NCBI RefSeq assembly: GCF_016804325.1
Contig: NZ_CP043627.1
Span: forward strand, 6,035,501 to 6,099,500
Source of the DNA: Methylobacterium aquaticum
GTDB lineage: Bacteria; Pseudomonadota; Alphaproteobacteria; Rhizobiales; Beijerinckiaceae
Reading direction: 5' to 3'
DNA length: 64,000 nucleotides
The notes under the pieces were generated by a model. It was not told the origin of the DNA. It did not search any database and worked only from the letters and a program-made list of their open reading frames with translations. This document shows, in pieces, positions 34,007 through 43,246 of the stretch (the first letter of the stretch is position 1; the number at the start of each line of letters is the position of its first letter). The translations under genes were made by a program, and so were the position numbers.

Positions 34007-34452
34007 TCAGTCGGCGCCCTCGTCGGGGATGGTGAGGCCGGTGTCGCTGGCCTCGCACTGTACAGTGTCCGTCTCGTGCTGCTGCAGACCGCAGGTCGAG
34101 CACGGGAAAGGCAAGTTGTAGGGCCGGAACGACACGTGGGCGAGGCGCAGGAACAGCATCACCCCGCAGACCATCACCACGACCGAGACGAGGCGGCCGC
34201 CGGTCCCCCGTGCAGGGCGACATCGCCGTAGCTGGTCGTCGTCAGCGACGTGACCGTGACGTCGTCAGGATGGGGCGACACGAGCAACGCAATTACCTCG
34301 CCCCACCTGCTGCGGGTTCCCTCCGCACCTCGACCGCGCAGGACGTAGAACGTCCCGGCGGCGAGGTACGCGGCGATCCAGGTTACAAGCAGGACTACCA
34401 TATGCATCAGGGCGCGAGGACAACTGCGCCCACACTCCGAGCTGCTGGTCAA
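34007..34452 (-). pseudogene. two-TM potassium channel, frameshifted after the selectivity filter
   Basis: ATG 34452 overlaps the stop of the SulP gene (ATGA). The first frame encodes MVVLLVTWIAAYLAAGTFYV (TM1), then VTSLTTTSYGDVALHG, the pore helix and a TxSYGD selectivity filter, and ends at 34174. A second frame then continues GRLVSVVVMVCGVMLFLRLA (TM2), a Cys pair in LPFPCSTCGLQQH, and PDEGAD with the stop at 34007. Joined, they form a complete 2-TM channel. The shift falls in the G/C-rich run at about 34195-34210. Either the channel is lost or the base is a sequencing slip. Confidence 0.7.
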
Positions 34453-35933
34453 TGAGCTGGCGCGGCGAGCGCAGCACCCGGCTTATCGTGAGTGCCGAGG
34501 CGTTCGACCAAGGTCGCTGTCGCTTCATTCATGCCGATCACCTCCACCGGAATGCTGTGGTGGCGGAACTTGAGCACAACGCGATCCAGGGCGTTGATGC
34601 TGGTGATGTCCCAGAAATGAGCGGCTGAGAGGTCGATCACCACGCCCTGCAAATCCTCCTCGCGGAAGTCGAAGACGGAATGGAACGTCTCGGCCGTCGC
34701 AAAGAAAATCTGTCCTGTCACCTTGTATGTGCGCACCGCCCGCCCTTCGTCTCGCGAGGTGACGACGCCGAAGAACTTGGTGACCTTGTGGGCAAAGAAC
34801 AGGCCGCTGAGGATCACCCCGAACAGCACGCCCTTGGCCAGGTCGTGGGTCGCGACGACGACCGCAACGGTGCCGAGCATCACGAAACTTGACGATTTTG
34901 GGTGAGTGACCAACGTTCTGAGCGATTTCCATTGGAACGTATTGATCGAAACCATGATCATCACCGCGACCAGCGCTGCCATCGGGATCTGCGCCACGTA
35001 GGGGCCGAGCACCACGATCAGGAACAGCAGGAACGCCCCCGCCCACAGCGTGGACAGGCGCCCCCGACCGCCGGACGAGACGTTGATGACCGATTGGCCG
35101 ATCATCGCGCAGCCCGCCATGCCGCCTAGGAACCCGGAGGCGATGTTGGCGACCCCCTGGCCCGCACATTCGCGGTTCTTGTTCGAGGTCGTGTCGGTCA
35201 TTTCGTCGACGATAGCCGCCGTCATCAGGCTTTCCAGCAGGCCGACCATGGTCAGGGTCAGCGATACCGGCAGGATGATCTGCAGGGTCTCCCAGGTGAA
35301 CGGCACCTGCGGGAGGGCCACCCACGGCAGCTCGCTTGGCAGGGCGCCCATGTCGCCAACCTTGTGGATGCCGAGGCCGAGGTACATCGAGACTCCGGTC
35401 AGCAGGACGATCGTGACCAGCGGCGAGGGCACCGCCTTGGTCAGGTACGGCAGGCCGTAGATGATGCCGAGGCCGACCGCCGTCATCAGGTAGACGGCGG
35501 GCCCCTGTCCGATCAGCTCGGGCATCTGCGCCAGGAAGATCAGGATCGCCAGTGCATTGACGAAGCCGGTCACGACTGAGCGCGAGACGAAGCGCATCAG
35601 GTTGCCGAGCTGCAAGGCTCCGGCGGCGATTTGCAGGATTCCAGTCAGGATGGTGGCGGCGAACAGGTAGCCGACGCCGTGATCCTTCACGAGGCCGACC
35701 ATTAGGAGCGCCATTGCGCCGGTAGCGGCCGAAATCATCGCCGGGCGCCCGCCCGCGAAGGCGGTAATCACGGCGATGCAGAACGAGGCGTAGAGCCCGA
35801 CCTTGGGATCGACGCCGGCGATGATGGAAAATGCGATGGCCTCGGGAATGAGGGCCAGGGCGACAACGGTGCCCGCCAGCAGCTCGCGCGTGACGTTCGG
35901 AGCCCATTCGCTCCGTAGATGGACCAAATCCAT
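34449..35933 (-). CDS. SulP-family inorganic anion transporter with STAS domain
   Basis: 494 residues. [20 protein letters not shown] start, then a dozen membrane segments with the SulP signatures [20 protein letters not shown] and [20 protein letters not shown], and [14 protein letters not shown]. The C-terminal STAS domain (about 390-494) has [20 protein letters not shown]. Substrates of the family are sulfate, bicarbonate or other anions; which one cannot be told. ATG 35933 is used because the protein then aligns from the first family residue; further upstream sequence is a shadow frame. It is the first gene of a coupled pair with the broken K+ channel. Confidence 0.85.
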   Translation of the reverse strand: MDLVHLRSEWAPNVTRELLAGTVVALALIPEAIAFSIIAGVDPKVGLYASFCIAVITAFAGGRPAMISAATGAMALLMVGLVKDHGVGYLFAATILTGILQIAAGALQLGNLMRFVSRSVVTGFVNALAILIFLAQMPELIGQGPAVYLMTAVGLGIIYGLPYLTKAVPSPLVTIVLLTGVSMYLGLGIHKVGDMGALPSELPWVALPQVPFTWETLQIILPVSLTLTMVGLLESLMTAAIVDEMTDTTSNKNRECAGQGVANIASGFLGGMAGCAMIGQSVINVSSGGRGRLSTLWAGAFLLFLIVVLGPYVAQIPMAALVAVMIMVSINTFQWKSLRTLVTHPKSSSFVMLGTVAVVVATHDLAKGVLFGVILSGLFFAHKVTKFFGVVTSRDEGRAVRTYKVTGQIFFATAETFHSVFDFREEDLQGVVIDLSAAHFWDITSINALDRVVLKFRHHSIPVEVIGMNEATATLVERLGTHDKPGAALAAPAH

Positions 35934-36300
35934 GGGGATGGAGAACTTTCTTCGTCCCAGGCGCGTGGGTTCAGCGCGTGGGGCTCGCAACAGGGCGGGT
36001 CGGCCTCGTCTGAGGACCGCGACACAGAGCCGATGATTGCGTTGTCCGGCGGATCGGCGGCCGGAAGAGCCACCCGGATTTTCACCGGGTCCAGTTTTGT
36101 GCGCTAACACTACCCGTAGGCTCGTTGCGGCGCAATATGCTGCGGGCGTGTATCTGGTCATGGCGTCGCGAGCGCTCGCATGCCTCCAAAGCGGCGGCCA
36201 AGACGAGCCGAAAGCCGAGGGTAACGGCAAGCAACACTCGCACGCGAACCCCTGTCCGGTCAGGGGTGTCGTTGAAGGCTGAAGGTAGTGCATCCCTACC
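35934..36300. other. gene-free stretch upstream of the SulP gene
   Basis: This region lies between the leftward SulP gene and the rightward nhaA remnant. Long open frames cross it but carry no family resemblance. It must contain the SulP promoter. I see no repeat or RNA. Confidence 0.4.
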
Positions 36301-36597
36301 TCCCCACCGCACATCCTCGAACACGCGATCCATTCCTGGTCGGCCTACCTGGTCACGCCGGTCTTCGGCTTCGCCAATGCGGGCGTGTCGCTCGTCGGGT
36401 TCACTCCGCACCTGCTGCTCGATCCGGTGACGCTCGAGTTGGCGTTCGGCCTGCTCGCCTTCGCGGACGCGCCGACCCGGGGAGCCGAGGTCGAGATCGG
36501 CGTAACCGTCGGCTCGGTCGCTTGCATGATCGCCGGGGCGCTCGGGCTCCTGGTCGCCGCCCCAGGGCAACGCCGCGCGCGGCCGGTCCCGGCCTGA
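36301..36597 (+). pseudogene. nhaA: nhaA 3' remnant (Na+/H+ antiporter), internally deleted
   Basis: The frame reads [20 protein letters not shown] then FGFANAGVSLVGF, matching the NhaA stretch before TM10-TM11, and then runs directly into LAFADAPTRGAEVEIGVTVG and a final hydrophobic segment, the NhaA C-terminal end. The intervening residues and the whole N-terminal two-thirds are missing. NhaA exchanges two H+ for one Na+. This copy cannot work. Confidence 0.65.
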
Positions 36598-36680
36598 GCC
36601 GGGCGGCCTGGGAAAGGGAGGCGGTCGGCGCGTGTTGACCCTCGACGCTTCGCCAGACCTCCCGTGAGCCGGACCCGTTC

Positions 36681-37160
36681 ATGCCCCTCGACACCACCAC
36701 CCTCTCGCTGACGGACATCCTCCTACGTCTCGGCGCGGCCACGGCATGCGGCCTGGCGCTCGGGTTCGAGCGGGAGCGCAAGGGCAAGGATGCCGGCATC
36801 CGCACGCTTGCGCTCGTTGCCCTGAGCTCCGCGGTCATCACCACCTCGGCGCTGAGCCTCTACGCCGACGTGCAGGCCCGCGGCGGCGACGCCGATCCTC
36901 TGCGCGTCATCCAGGGGTTGGCCCAGGCCATCGGCTTCATCGCCGCCGGCACGATCTTCGTCGCCAAGGGCGACGCCGAGCGGACCGTCCGGAACCTCAC
37001 GACGGCGGCCAGCGTCTGGCTCGCGGCCTCGGCCGGCATCGTGGCCGGCGCGGCGCAGTTCACGCTGCTCGCCGCGGCGATGGGTTTCGGGCTGGCCATC
37101 CTGGTGGTGATCACGGCGCTTAAACGGTTTGGTGTTGCGCGGGGAGAAGCGGAGGAGTGA
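36681..37160 (+). CDS. MgtC/SapB-family membrane protein
   Basis: 159 residues. The N-terminal half has MgtC family landmarks: LLRLGAATACGLALGFERER, GKDAGIRTLALVALSSAVIT, and VIQGLAQAIGFIAAGTIF plus RTVRNLTTAASVWLAASAGI. Four to five membrane segments. MgtC proteins restrain F-ATPase and adjust Mg2+/acid stress responses. This is a short, membrane-only version without the C-terminal ACT-like domain. It starts 83 bases after the nhaA remnant and is followed 67 bases later by the DUF2254 gene, likely the same transcript. Confidence 0.87.
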   Translation: MPLDTTTLSLTDILLRLGAATACGLALGFERERKGKDAGIRTLALVALSSAVITTSALSLYADVQARGGDADPLRVIQGLAQAIGFIAAGTIFVAKGDAERTVRNLTTAASVWLAASAGIVAGAAQFTLLAAAMGFGLAILVVITALKRFGVARGEAEE

Positions 37161-37227
37161 GTGCGATGTCTGAAGACGGGATGGAGCCACCCGCTCGAGC
37201 GCGAGCGGCGGAACGAGGGGATCGCCG

Positions 37228-38526
37228 GTGAGGGCGAGGGTACGGGCCTGGATCGAGTTCCTGGGCGACCAGTTCTGGCTGCGGCCGGCGCTGGTCGTGC
37301 TCGCCTGCATCGGCCTGGCGCAGGCCGCGATTTGGCTGGAGACCGCCCGCATCGCCGGCTACGACCCGTCCTCCCCGGATGCGAACTGGGGCTGGGCCGG
37401 CGGCGCCGAGGGGGCTCGGGCGCTTCTCAGCGCGGTGGCATCGTCCACCATCGGCGTGGCGGGCACCACCTTCTCCATCACCATCGCGGCACTGACCCTG
37501 GCCTCGAACCAGATGGGGCCGCGGCTTCTGCGCAACTTCGTGCGCGACGCCCGCAACCAACTCGTGCTCGGCGCTTTCCTCGGCACCTTCGCCTACGCGC
37601 TGATGGTGCTGCGCACGGTGCGCACCGTCCAGGAGGAAACCTTCGTCCCGCACCTCGCCATCTCGGGCGCCGTGCTGCTGGCGCTGGTCTGCCTCGGGAC
37701 GCTGGTCTGGTTCGTCCACCACGTCGCCACCAGCATCAACGTCGAGACGGTGGTCGACGCCGTCCATCGCGACCTCTGCAAGGCGGTCGAGGCGCGGACC
37801 CTCGACGAGGCCGACATCCAGCCGCCGGTGGGGACGCCGCGCGGCGCCCCGGTCGCGCCGGCGGAGGGCGGATACCTGCAGGCGGTCGATACGGAGGGGC
37901 TCGCCGACTGGGCCCACGAGCATCGCGTCGTCCTCGCCCTGCGGGTGAGGCCGGGCGACTTCGTGCCGAGGGGATTTCCCGTCGTCGTGCCATCCGCGGG
38001 CGTCGAGGGAACCGCCGACGCGGTGGCCCGCTCGCTCACCTTCGGACGCCGCCCGGCGGCGCTGCAGGACCTAGAATACTCGGTGCGGCAGCTCGTCGAG
38101 ATCGCGGTGCGTGCGCTGTCGCCCGGCATCAACGACCCGATGACGGCGGGGAGCGTGCTCGACCATCTGGGGGACGCCCTGTGCCGCATCGCCCCGCGCC
38201 ACCTGCCCACGGGCGCCGTCGCCCGCGAGGGTCGCGTCGTGCTCGTCCATCCGGTGACCGATTACGACGGCCTGTGCGACGCGATGTTCCACATGATCCG
38301 CCAGAACGCCGCCGGGTCGGTGCACGTGCTCGCCCGGATGCTCGACGTGCTGGCCCGGGTCGCGGAGGTCGAGCGGCTGACCTCGCGTCTCGCGGAGCTC
38401 GGACGCCATGCCGACCTCGTGCTCGCCGCCGCGCGGCGGGACGTCTCCGACCCAAGCGACCTCGCCGACCTGGAGGAGCGGCACGCCCGCTTCGTCCGGG
38501 TGCGCGCCGGGACCGGACCGGGCTGA
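37228..38526 (+). CDS. DUF2254 membrane protein
   Basis: 432 residues from GTG 37228 with GAGGGG upstream. About four N-terminal membrane segments are visible. The family core is TIGVAGTTFSITIAALTLAS then NQMGPRLLRNFVRD, and later FGRRPAALQDLEYSVRQLVE and ALSPGINDPMTAGSVLDHLG. The C-terminal 200 residues are cytosolic and helical. DUF2254 proteins have no assigned reaction. The MgtC gene just upstream and the ion-transport genes around it suggest membrane or ion homeostasis, an inference from neighbourhood only. Confidence 0.85.
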   Translation: MRARVRAWIEFLGDQFWLRPALVVLACIGLAQAAIWLETARIAGYDPSSPDANWGWAGGAEGARALLSAVASSTIGVAGTTFSITIAALTLASNQMGPRLLRNFVRDARNQLVLGAFLGTFAYALMVLRTVRTVQEETFVPHLAISGAVLLALVCLGTLVWFVHHVATSINVETVVDAVHRDLCKAVEARTLDEADIQPPVGTPRGAPVAPAEGGYLQAVDTEGLADWAHEHRVVLALRVRPGDFVPRGFPVVVPSAGVEGTADAVARSLTFGRRPAALQDLEYSVRQLVEIAVRALSPGINDPMTAGSVLDHLGDALCRIAPRHLPTGAVAREGRVVLVHPVTDYDGLCDAMFHMIRQNAAGSVHVLARMLDVLARVAEVERLTSRLAELGRHADLVLAAARRDVSDPSDLADLEERHARFVRVRAGTGPG

Positions 38527-38616
38527 TCCCCAGGTCCAGAACGACGCTCGCTGCGGCCCTCGCTGGGCGGGGTGCTGGGGGGCCGACCCCGGCGCCGCCA
38601 GGGAATGAGGGTATCG

Positions 38617-39282
38617 CTACCGCAAGGCGAGCGCGTCGAACCAGCCATGCGCGGCGCCGTAGCGGATGATCTCGGCCCGGGTCTTCAGCCCGAGCTTCTC
38701 GGCGGCCCGCGCCTTGTAGGTCTCGACCGACTTCACGCTAACGTCGATGCGCCGCGCGATCTCCTTGTTGCTGAACCCTTGTGCGATCAGCCGCAAGGTC
38801 TCGGTCTCGCGCGGGCTCAATGGCTCGCGCCCCTCCGCCATGCCCGGGCGCCCGTCCGCCCCGCAGGGCTCCGCCAGGGCGTGGCCGGCGATCGAGGGGT
38901 CGAGGTAGACGCCCCCGGAGGCCACGGCCCGGACCGCGCGCAGCAGGTCGTCCGCCGCGGAGCGCTTGAGCAGGTAGCCCCGCGCCCCGGCCTTCATCAG
39001 CGGCTGCACGTAGGCGGCGTCCTCGTGGACCGTCAGCACCAGCACCCGGGTCCCCGGGCACTCGCCCGTCACCCGCTCGGTCAGTTCGAGACCGTTCAGG
39101 CCGGGCATCGAGACGTCGACCACGGCGATGTCGGGCGCGACGGCACGGATCATCGGCAGCGCCTCGCCGCCATCGGTGGCCTCGCCGACGAGCTCGATTT
39201 CGGGGTCGGCGTTCAGGAGCGCCCGTATGCCCGCGAGGACCACGGGATGGTCGTCGGCCAGGACGACGCGGATACGGTCCAT
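38617..39282 (-). CDS. NarL/FixJ-family response regulator
   Basis: 221 residues. Receiver domain: VVLADDHPVVLAGIRALL, phospho-acceptor Asp56 in IAVVDVSMPGLNG, and a KAGARGYLLKRS switch region. The C-terminal LuxR-type HTH has LSPRETETLRLIAQGFSNKE and IARRIDVSVKSVETYKARAA. It starts 18 bases after the end of the histidine kinase gene and is its cognate regulator. Confidence 0.92.
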   Translation of the reverse strand: MDRIRVVLADDHPVVLAGIRALLNADPEIELVGEATDGGEALPMIRAVAPDIAVVDVSMPGLNGLELTERVTGECPGTRVLVLTVHEDAAYVQPLMKAGARGYLLKRSAADDLLRAVRAVASGGVYLDPSIAGHALAEPCGADGRPGMAEGREPLSPRETETLRLIAQGFSNKEIARRIDVSVKSVETYKARAAEKLGLKTRAEIIRYGAAHGWFDALALR

Positions 39283-39300
39283 GATGGCTTCTCCCGTGCG

Positions 39301-41373
39301 TCAGGCGGCCGGCGCCACCGGGATGCGGACGAACAGCGTCGTGCCGACGCCCGAGGACGTTTCCAGGGTGAGCGTGCCACCCAGCAGGGTCAAACGCTCG
39401 CGGATGCCCGAAAGGCCCAGCCGCGGCTCGACGGACTTGCGCCCGTCGGGCGGAGCGGGGCCGGAGGCGGGCTCGCAGCCGACGCCGTCATCCTCGATGA
39501 TCACCTGGACCTCGTCCGGGCGGTGGTCGAGGCAGACGCTGACGGTGGCCGCCCGCGCGTGCTTCAGCACATTGGTGAGCGCCTCCTGCACGATCCGGTA
39601 GATCGCGCTCTCGACGGCCGCCGGCAGGCGCGAGGCCTCGCCGATGAATTCCAGGTCGGGCCGGATGCCGTGGCGCTGGCCCCACTCGCCCAGGAGCGTC
39701 GCCAGCGCCTCGCGCAGGCCCAGGTCGTCGAGGGCGGTCGGGCGCAGGTCGATGGCGGCGCGGTGGATGTCGCGCCCGACCTCGCCGGCGAGCCGCTGCA
39801 GCCACGCGATCTGCCGTTTGGCCTCGGTCGAGGTCCCGTCCGAGGTGAGCATCCGTTCAAGCCCCTTGAGGCCGAGCGACAGCCCGGTCACCGTCTGCCC
39901 GACCTGGTCGTGCAGCTCGCGGGCGATCCGGCGCTGCTCGTTCTCCTGCGCCTCGCCGAGGCGGCGCAGCAGGTCGAGGCGCTCCGCCTCGGCGCGCTTG
40001 CGCGGCCCGACATCCGAGACGACGCCGTAGACGAGGTCGGCGGGGTCGTCCTTCCGAAGCCGGGGCGCACGTCCGGTCAGGCGCACCCACCGCGGCTCCG
40101 GGCTCCGTTGCGAGACCCGGAACTCCACGTCGAGGGGCATGCCCTCGGCGAGGCTTCGCCGCAGTTCCGTGACCAACCGCTCGCGGTCGGCGGCGTCGAC
40201 CGCCAGCAGGGCGATGTCGGCATCCGCCGTCATCTCGCGCCCCTCCGGCACCTCCGCCTCCCAGCCCAGGAGTTCGGCGGCGCGCCGGGAGGCCGTCACG
40301 GTCTCCTCCACCGTATCCCATCGCAAGGTGCCGAGTTCCGCCGCCTCGGCGGCGACCGCGCCCTGCTCCTCGCTCGACCGCAGGGCGAGGGCGAAGCGCG
40401 CCTGCTCGCCCGCCCGGCGCTGGGCCATGTCGCGGCCGACGAGGCCGACCAGCGCGAGGCCGAGGCCGATGCTGAGCACGCTGCCGCCGGCCAGCACGAG
40501 GTAGGAACGCGAGACCGGCGCGTTCAGCGTGGCGGCCGGCAGGCCGAAATGCACTGACCAGCCGCCCGTCTCCGTCAGCGTGCGGTAGACGACCTCGACG
40601 TCCGGTCCCTCCAAGGTGGAACCGGTGTAGAAGCCCTGTGGCGCCCGCCGGATGGCGGCCCGCAGGGCGGCGTTGGCCGGGTGGCCGAGTTCCTCCGCCT
40701 CGGCCCGGGTGCGGGCGATGGTGTTGCCCTGCGCGTCGACGATGGTCCCGACCCAGCCCTCCGGCGCGCCCGCATCGCGGAGGATCGAGCTGACCGCGTT
40801 CGTCGCGAGGCCGACCGAGAGGACGTGGCGGAGCGTTCCGTCGCGGACGACCGGGACCCGCAGCGCGACTAGGCGCTTGCCCGAGATCCGCCCGACCGGT
40901 CCGATCCCGCCGACCACCGGCCGCTTCGTCCGTACCACCGCGTCGAAGCTCACGCGGTCGGCGGTGGGGCCGAGTTCGTCGTCGAGGGAGCGGAGCAGGT
41001 TGACGACCTGGGCCCCGTCGGGGCCGGCGAGCTCGACGGTCTCCCAGAGCGGGTGCTCCTGCCTCAGACGCTCGGCCTCGGCATAGAAGGCGGCGAGGTC
41101 CGGCCGGTCCAGGCTGGCCGAGGCAGCCTCGGCGCGGAGGACCGCGACCTGGGTCGCGATGTCGGAGGCGACGCGCTCGGCGACGCGGGCCGCGCTCGCC
41201 ACCGCGGCGCTGCGGGTCAGCCCGCGCTGCTGCTGCGCCATGAGCGTCGCTACCCAGCCGCTGAGGAGCAGCACCGGGATGGCGGCCGCCACCGCGAGCG
41301 CGACGACTGTGCGTCCGTTTCCACGATGGATCTCGGGGCGGCCGGCGTCGCCGTCGTCAAGCCTTGGGATCAT
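39301..41373 (-). CDS. membrane sensor histidine kinase (HisKA_3 / NarX-like type) with PAS domain
   Basis: 690 residues from ATG 41373; ATG 41448 would overlap the upstream gene by 68 bases. TM1 is at about 22-46 (VVALAVAAAIPVLLLSGWVA), a large periplasmic dCache-like sensor follows to about 300, and TM2 is YLVLAGGSVLSIGLGLALVG. A cytosolic PAS domain comes next, then ERLDLLRRLGEAQENEQRRI and ARELHDQVGQTVTGLSLGLK with the phosphorylated His, and an HATPase with YRIVQEALTNVLKHARA. It is the kinase partner of the NarL-type regulator downstream. The signal is unknown. Confidence 0.88.
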   Translation of the reverse strand: MIPRLDDGDAGRPEIHRGNGRTVVALAVAAAIPVLLLSGWVATLMAQQQRGLTRSAAVASAARVAERVASDIATQVAVLRAEAASASLDRPDLAAFYAEAERLRQEHPLWETVELAGPDGAQVVNLLRSLDDELGPTADRVSFDAVVRTKRPVVGGIGPVGRISGKRLVALRVPVVRDGTLRHVLSVGLATNAVSSILRDAGAPEGWVGTIVDAQGNTIARTRAEAEELGHPANAALRAAIRRAPQGFYTGSTLEGPDVEVVYRTLTETGGWSVHFGLPAATLNAPVSRSYLVLAGGSVLSIGLGLALVGLVGRDMAQRRAGEQARFALALRSSEEQGAVAAEAAELGTLRWDTVEETVTASRRAAELLGWEAEVPEGREMTADADIALLAVDAADRERLVTELRRSLAEGMPLDVEFRVSQRSPEPRWVRLTGRAPRLRKDDPADLVYGVVSDVGPRKRAEAERLDLLRRLGEAQENEQRRIARELHDQVGQTVTGLSLGLKGLERMLTSDGTSTEAKRQIAWLQRLAGEVGRDIHRAAIDLRPTALDDLGLREALATLLGEWGQRHGIRPDLEFIGEASRLPAAVESAIYRIVQEALTNVLKHARAATVSVCLDHRPDEVQVIIEDDGVGCEPASGPAPPDGRKSVEPRLGLSGIRERLTLLGGTLTLETSSGVGTTLFVRIPVAPAA

Positions 41374-41380
41374 GCAGGGG

Positions 41381-41761
41381 CTATCGGGTAGGCTCGTTCG
41401 CGGCGGTCGTCCCGGCCGACGAGGCCGGTCTTTCCGCGTGCGGACCATCGGCCGAGATCGCCGTATCCTGCAAGGGCGCCCCGGTCGAGGGCGCCTGGAC
41501 AGTCTCGGGGTCGGTCGGTACGCCCGGGCCAGTCAAGGCCTGCCCATCGCCGAGCAGGCGCCGGCCCGACGCGATGACCTGGAGGATCTGGCGGTCGCCC
41601 CCTGCGGCCATCGCAGTCCGCTGCAGGTGCCGCAGCCGTTCGATGAGGTTCGGCGGTGCCGCCGCAGGGTCCTGCAGGCCCGCCTCGACCAGGGTGGTCA
41701 CCACCCGTTCCAGGCGTCCGAAGGCCCGGCCGTCGACACAGTGGGTTCGCTTGCGTCCCAT
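41381..41761 (-). CDS. unknown protein upstream of the kinase, 126 aa
   Basis: ATG 41761 with GGAGAGGG upstream. The N-terminal 70 residues are helical (FGRLERVVTTLVEAGLQDPA, NLIERLRHLQRTAMAAG, QILQVIASGRRLLGDG); the rest is a Pro/Thr/Ala-rich tail. No family recognised. It ends 7 bases before the kinase start, so it is the first gene of a three-gene operon (this protein, kinase, regulator) and may be an accessory of that signalling system. Confidence 0.6.
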   Translation of the reverse strand: MGRKRTHCVDGRAFGRLERVVTTLVEAGLQDPAAAPPNLIERLRHLQRTAMAAGGDRQILQVIASGRRLLGDGQALTGPGVPTDPETVQAPSTGAPLQDTAISADGPHAERPASSAGTTAANEPTR

Positions 41762-41826
41762 CGCCCTCTCCGTTGCCGTCCAGACCGGCGCCGAAGCCCC
41801 GCAGGCTCGAGGGCGACGTCCGCGAT

Positions 41827-42042
41827 CTAGATCGAGGTCGGGTTGGCCGCCGCGTCCCGGGTCGTGCGGCTCCGGGACGCGACGGCCGGATGGGTGACCC
41901 GCTCGGCGAAATCCCACGTCGAACCGTCGTAGCCCTCGTACCAGGCCCGGCGCTCGCGGGAATCCAACGGGTAGTTGCAGGCATCCCGCGGGCGCCCGAG
42001 GGCCCTGGCGCGGGAGCCCTGCTTGATGATGTCCATGATCAT
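41827..42042 (-). CDS. RMF/CrpP-like small protein, 71 aa
   Basis: Residues about 10-45 (GSRARALGRPRDACNYPLDS then RERRAWYEGYDG) match the ribosome-modulation-factor-like family, where C-x-Y/N-P...R-x-AW-x-x-G-(W/Y) is the signature. RMF dimerises ribosomes in stationary phase, and related small proteins have other roles. The C-terminal 30 residues are Ser/Arg/Ala-rich. The start at ATG 42042 follows GGAAAGAGTGGCG; a GTG at 42048 is possible. It is separated from the kinase operon by 65 bases, same strand. Confidence 0.65.
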   Translation of the reverse strand: MIMDIIKQGSRARALGRPRDACNYPLDSRERRAWYEGYDGSTWDFAERVTHPAVASRSRTTRDAAANPTSI

Positions 42043-42228
42043 CGCCACTCTTTCCGCTGTCTCGATGTTGATGACGCAGTTCAGAGTAGCGTCCGGATCC
42101 TGGCAGGCGACAAGAGGTTTCGCCGAGCCTCGCCGTTCTCACCGACGCCTGTCAGGTTTACCCCGACAGCGTCTGCGCACGGGAGTGCTTGAGCGTGGCT
42201 CCGCGGGCACGGAGCCACGCGCGACGGA

Positions 42229-42723
42229 TCAGGTGTTTCGGTTGTACTTGAACTCGGGCGCGTTCTTGAGGGCGTCCTTATCGGTGTCGACCATCGCCTT
42301 GAGCTTGCCGTCCGCCTTGTGCAAGAAGATCGACGAGGGGTCGACCACCACGTAGCGCTCGCCCATGCCGAGGAAGCCGCCGACGCTGACGACGACGCCG
42401 GTGACCGTCTTGCCGTTGTCGATGACGAGATCCTCGATCTCCCCGACGGTTTCGTTCTTGTTGTTGTAGAGGTTCTTGCCGACGAGCCTGGACGAGGTCA
42501 CCTCGGCCGGCTTGGCGGTGACGAACTTGATCTTGGCGGTCGCGGTGTCAGCCATGGTCATGCCGCCTGCGTTGCCGGCCGGGGCCGGCATCGCGGCGCC
42601 GGCCGGCGGCGGCGTCATCGGTGTGGTCTGGGCACCGGCGGGCGGCTGCGCCGCCTTGTCCTGGGCGAGCGCGGGGCCGGCGAGCAGGGCAGCAGCGAGG
42701 GTGGTCGCGAGAAGCGTCTTCAT
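42229..42723 (-). CDS. exported PRC-barrel domain protein
   Basis: 164 residues. Signal peptide MKTLLATTLAAALLAGPALA (cleavage ALA/QDK), a Pro/Ala-rich linker, then a PRC-barrel domain from about residue 80: SSRLVGKNLYNNKNETVGEI, EDLVIDNGKTVTGVVVSVG and GFLGMGERYVVVDPSSIFLH. PRC-barrel proteins in this group are periplasmic and often induced by stress. Start ATG 42723 has GAGG about 8 bases upstream. The function is not known. Confidence 0.85.
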   Translation of the reverse strand: MKTLLATTLAAALLAGPALAQDKAAQPPAGAQTTPMTPPPAGAAMPAPAGNAGGMTMADTATAKIKFVTAKPAEVTSSRLVGKNLYNNKNETVGEIEDLVIDNGKTVTGVVVSVGGFLGMGERYVVVDPSSIFLHKADGKLKAMVDTDKDALKNAPEFKYNRNT

Positions 42724-42808
42724 GGGTTCGCCTCGGTCAGGTGGGAAGGGAGGTCCCGGCGGGATGGGACCGCCAGGATCCGGGTGCGGGTCCGATGGAC
42801 GAAGGAAC

Positions 42809-43246
42809 TCAGTAGCCGCAGCTGCAGGCGGGCTGGCCGTAGCCGTACCCATAGCCCACCGGGGCGTAGCGGTAGCCGTATCCGTAGCCGCCGTAATAGG
42901 CAGGCCTGGCTGCGGCCGCGGCGAGGCCGAGACCGAGGCCGGCCGCCAGCCCGAGGCCGCGATGGCCGCGGCGGTACCCGTAGCCGTAGCGTCCGTAGGG
43001 GCGCCCATAGCCGTACCGGGCCCGCGAGAGGCCGTAGCGGCGGTACCCGCCGAAGCGCCGGGTGTGGGGGCGCAAGCCGATCGAATGGTGACCACGGAAA
43101 CCGTGGCGGAGCCCGCCGTGATGGCCGCCGAAGCCGCCATGGTGGAAGCCGTGCCCATGGCCGCGCCCGAAGGGCCGGGCCTCGCTCGCTGACGAGAACA
43201 GCATCAGGCTCGATGCGGCCGCGAGGGCCAGTGCGAGACGTTTCAT
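42809..43246 (-). CDS. exported Gly/His/Tyr-rich low-complexity protein
   Basis: 145 residues. A signal peptide (MKRLALALAAASSLMLFSSA, cleavage near SEA) is followed by Gly/His-rich repeats (GRGHGHGFHHGGFGGHHGGL), then Arg/Tyr/Gly repeats (YGYGRPYGRYGYGYRRGH) and a hydrophobic Ala/Gly/Leu segment, ending PACSCGY. Such proteins are common in Methylobacterium cell envelopes; the His/Gly stretch could bind metal. ATG 43246 is preferred (GGAG upstream); a TTG at 43255 is in frame. The 370 bases to its right hold no supported gene. Confidence 0.7.
   Translation of the reverse strand: MKRLALALAAASSLMLFSSASEARPFGRGHGHGFHHGGFGGHHGGLRHGFRGHHSIGLRPHTRRFGGYRRYGLSRARYGYGRPYGRYGYGYRRGHRGLGLAAGLGLGLAAAAARPAYYGGYGYGYRYAPVGYGYGYGQPACSCGY

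Noticed and set aside
38572..40557. 661-codon plus-strand open frame
   Set aside because: It is antisense to the histidine kinase and response regulator, which have unmistakable motifs.
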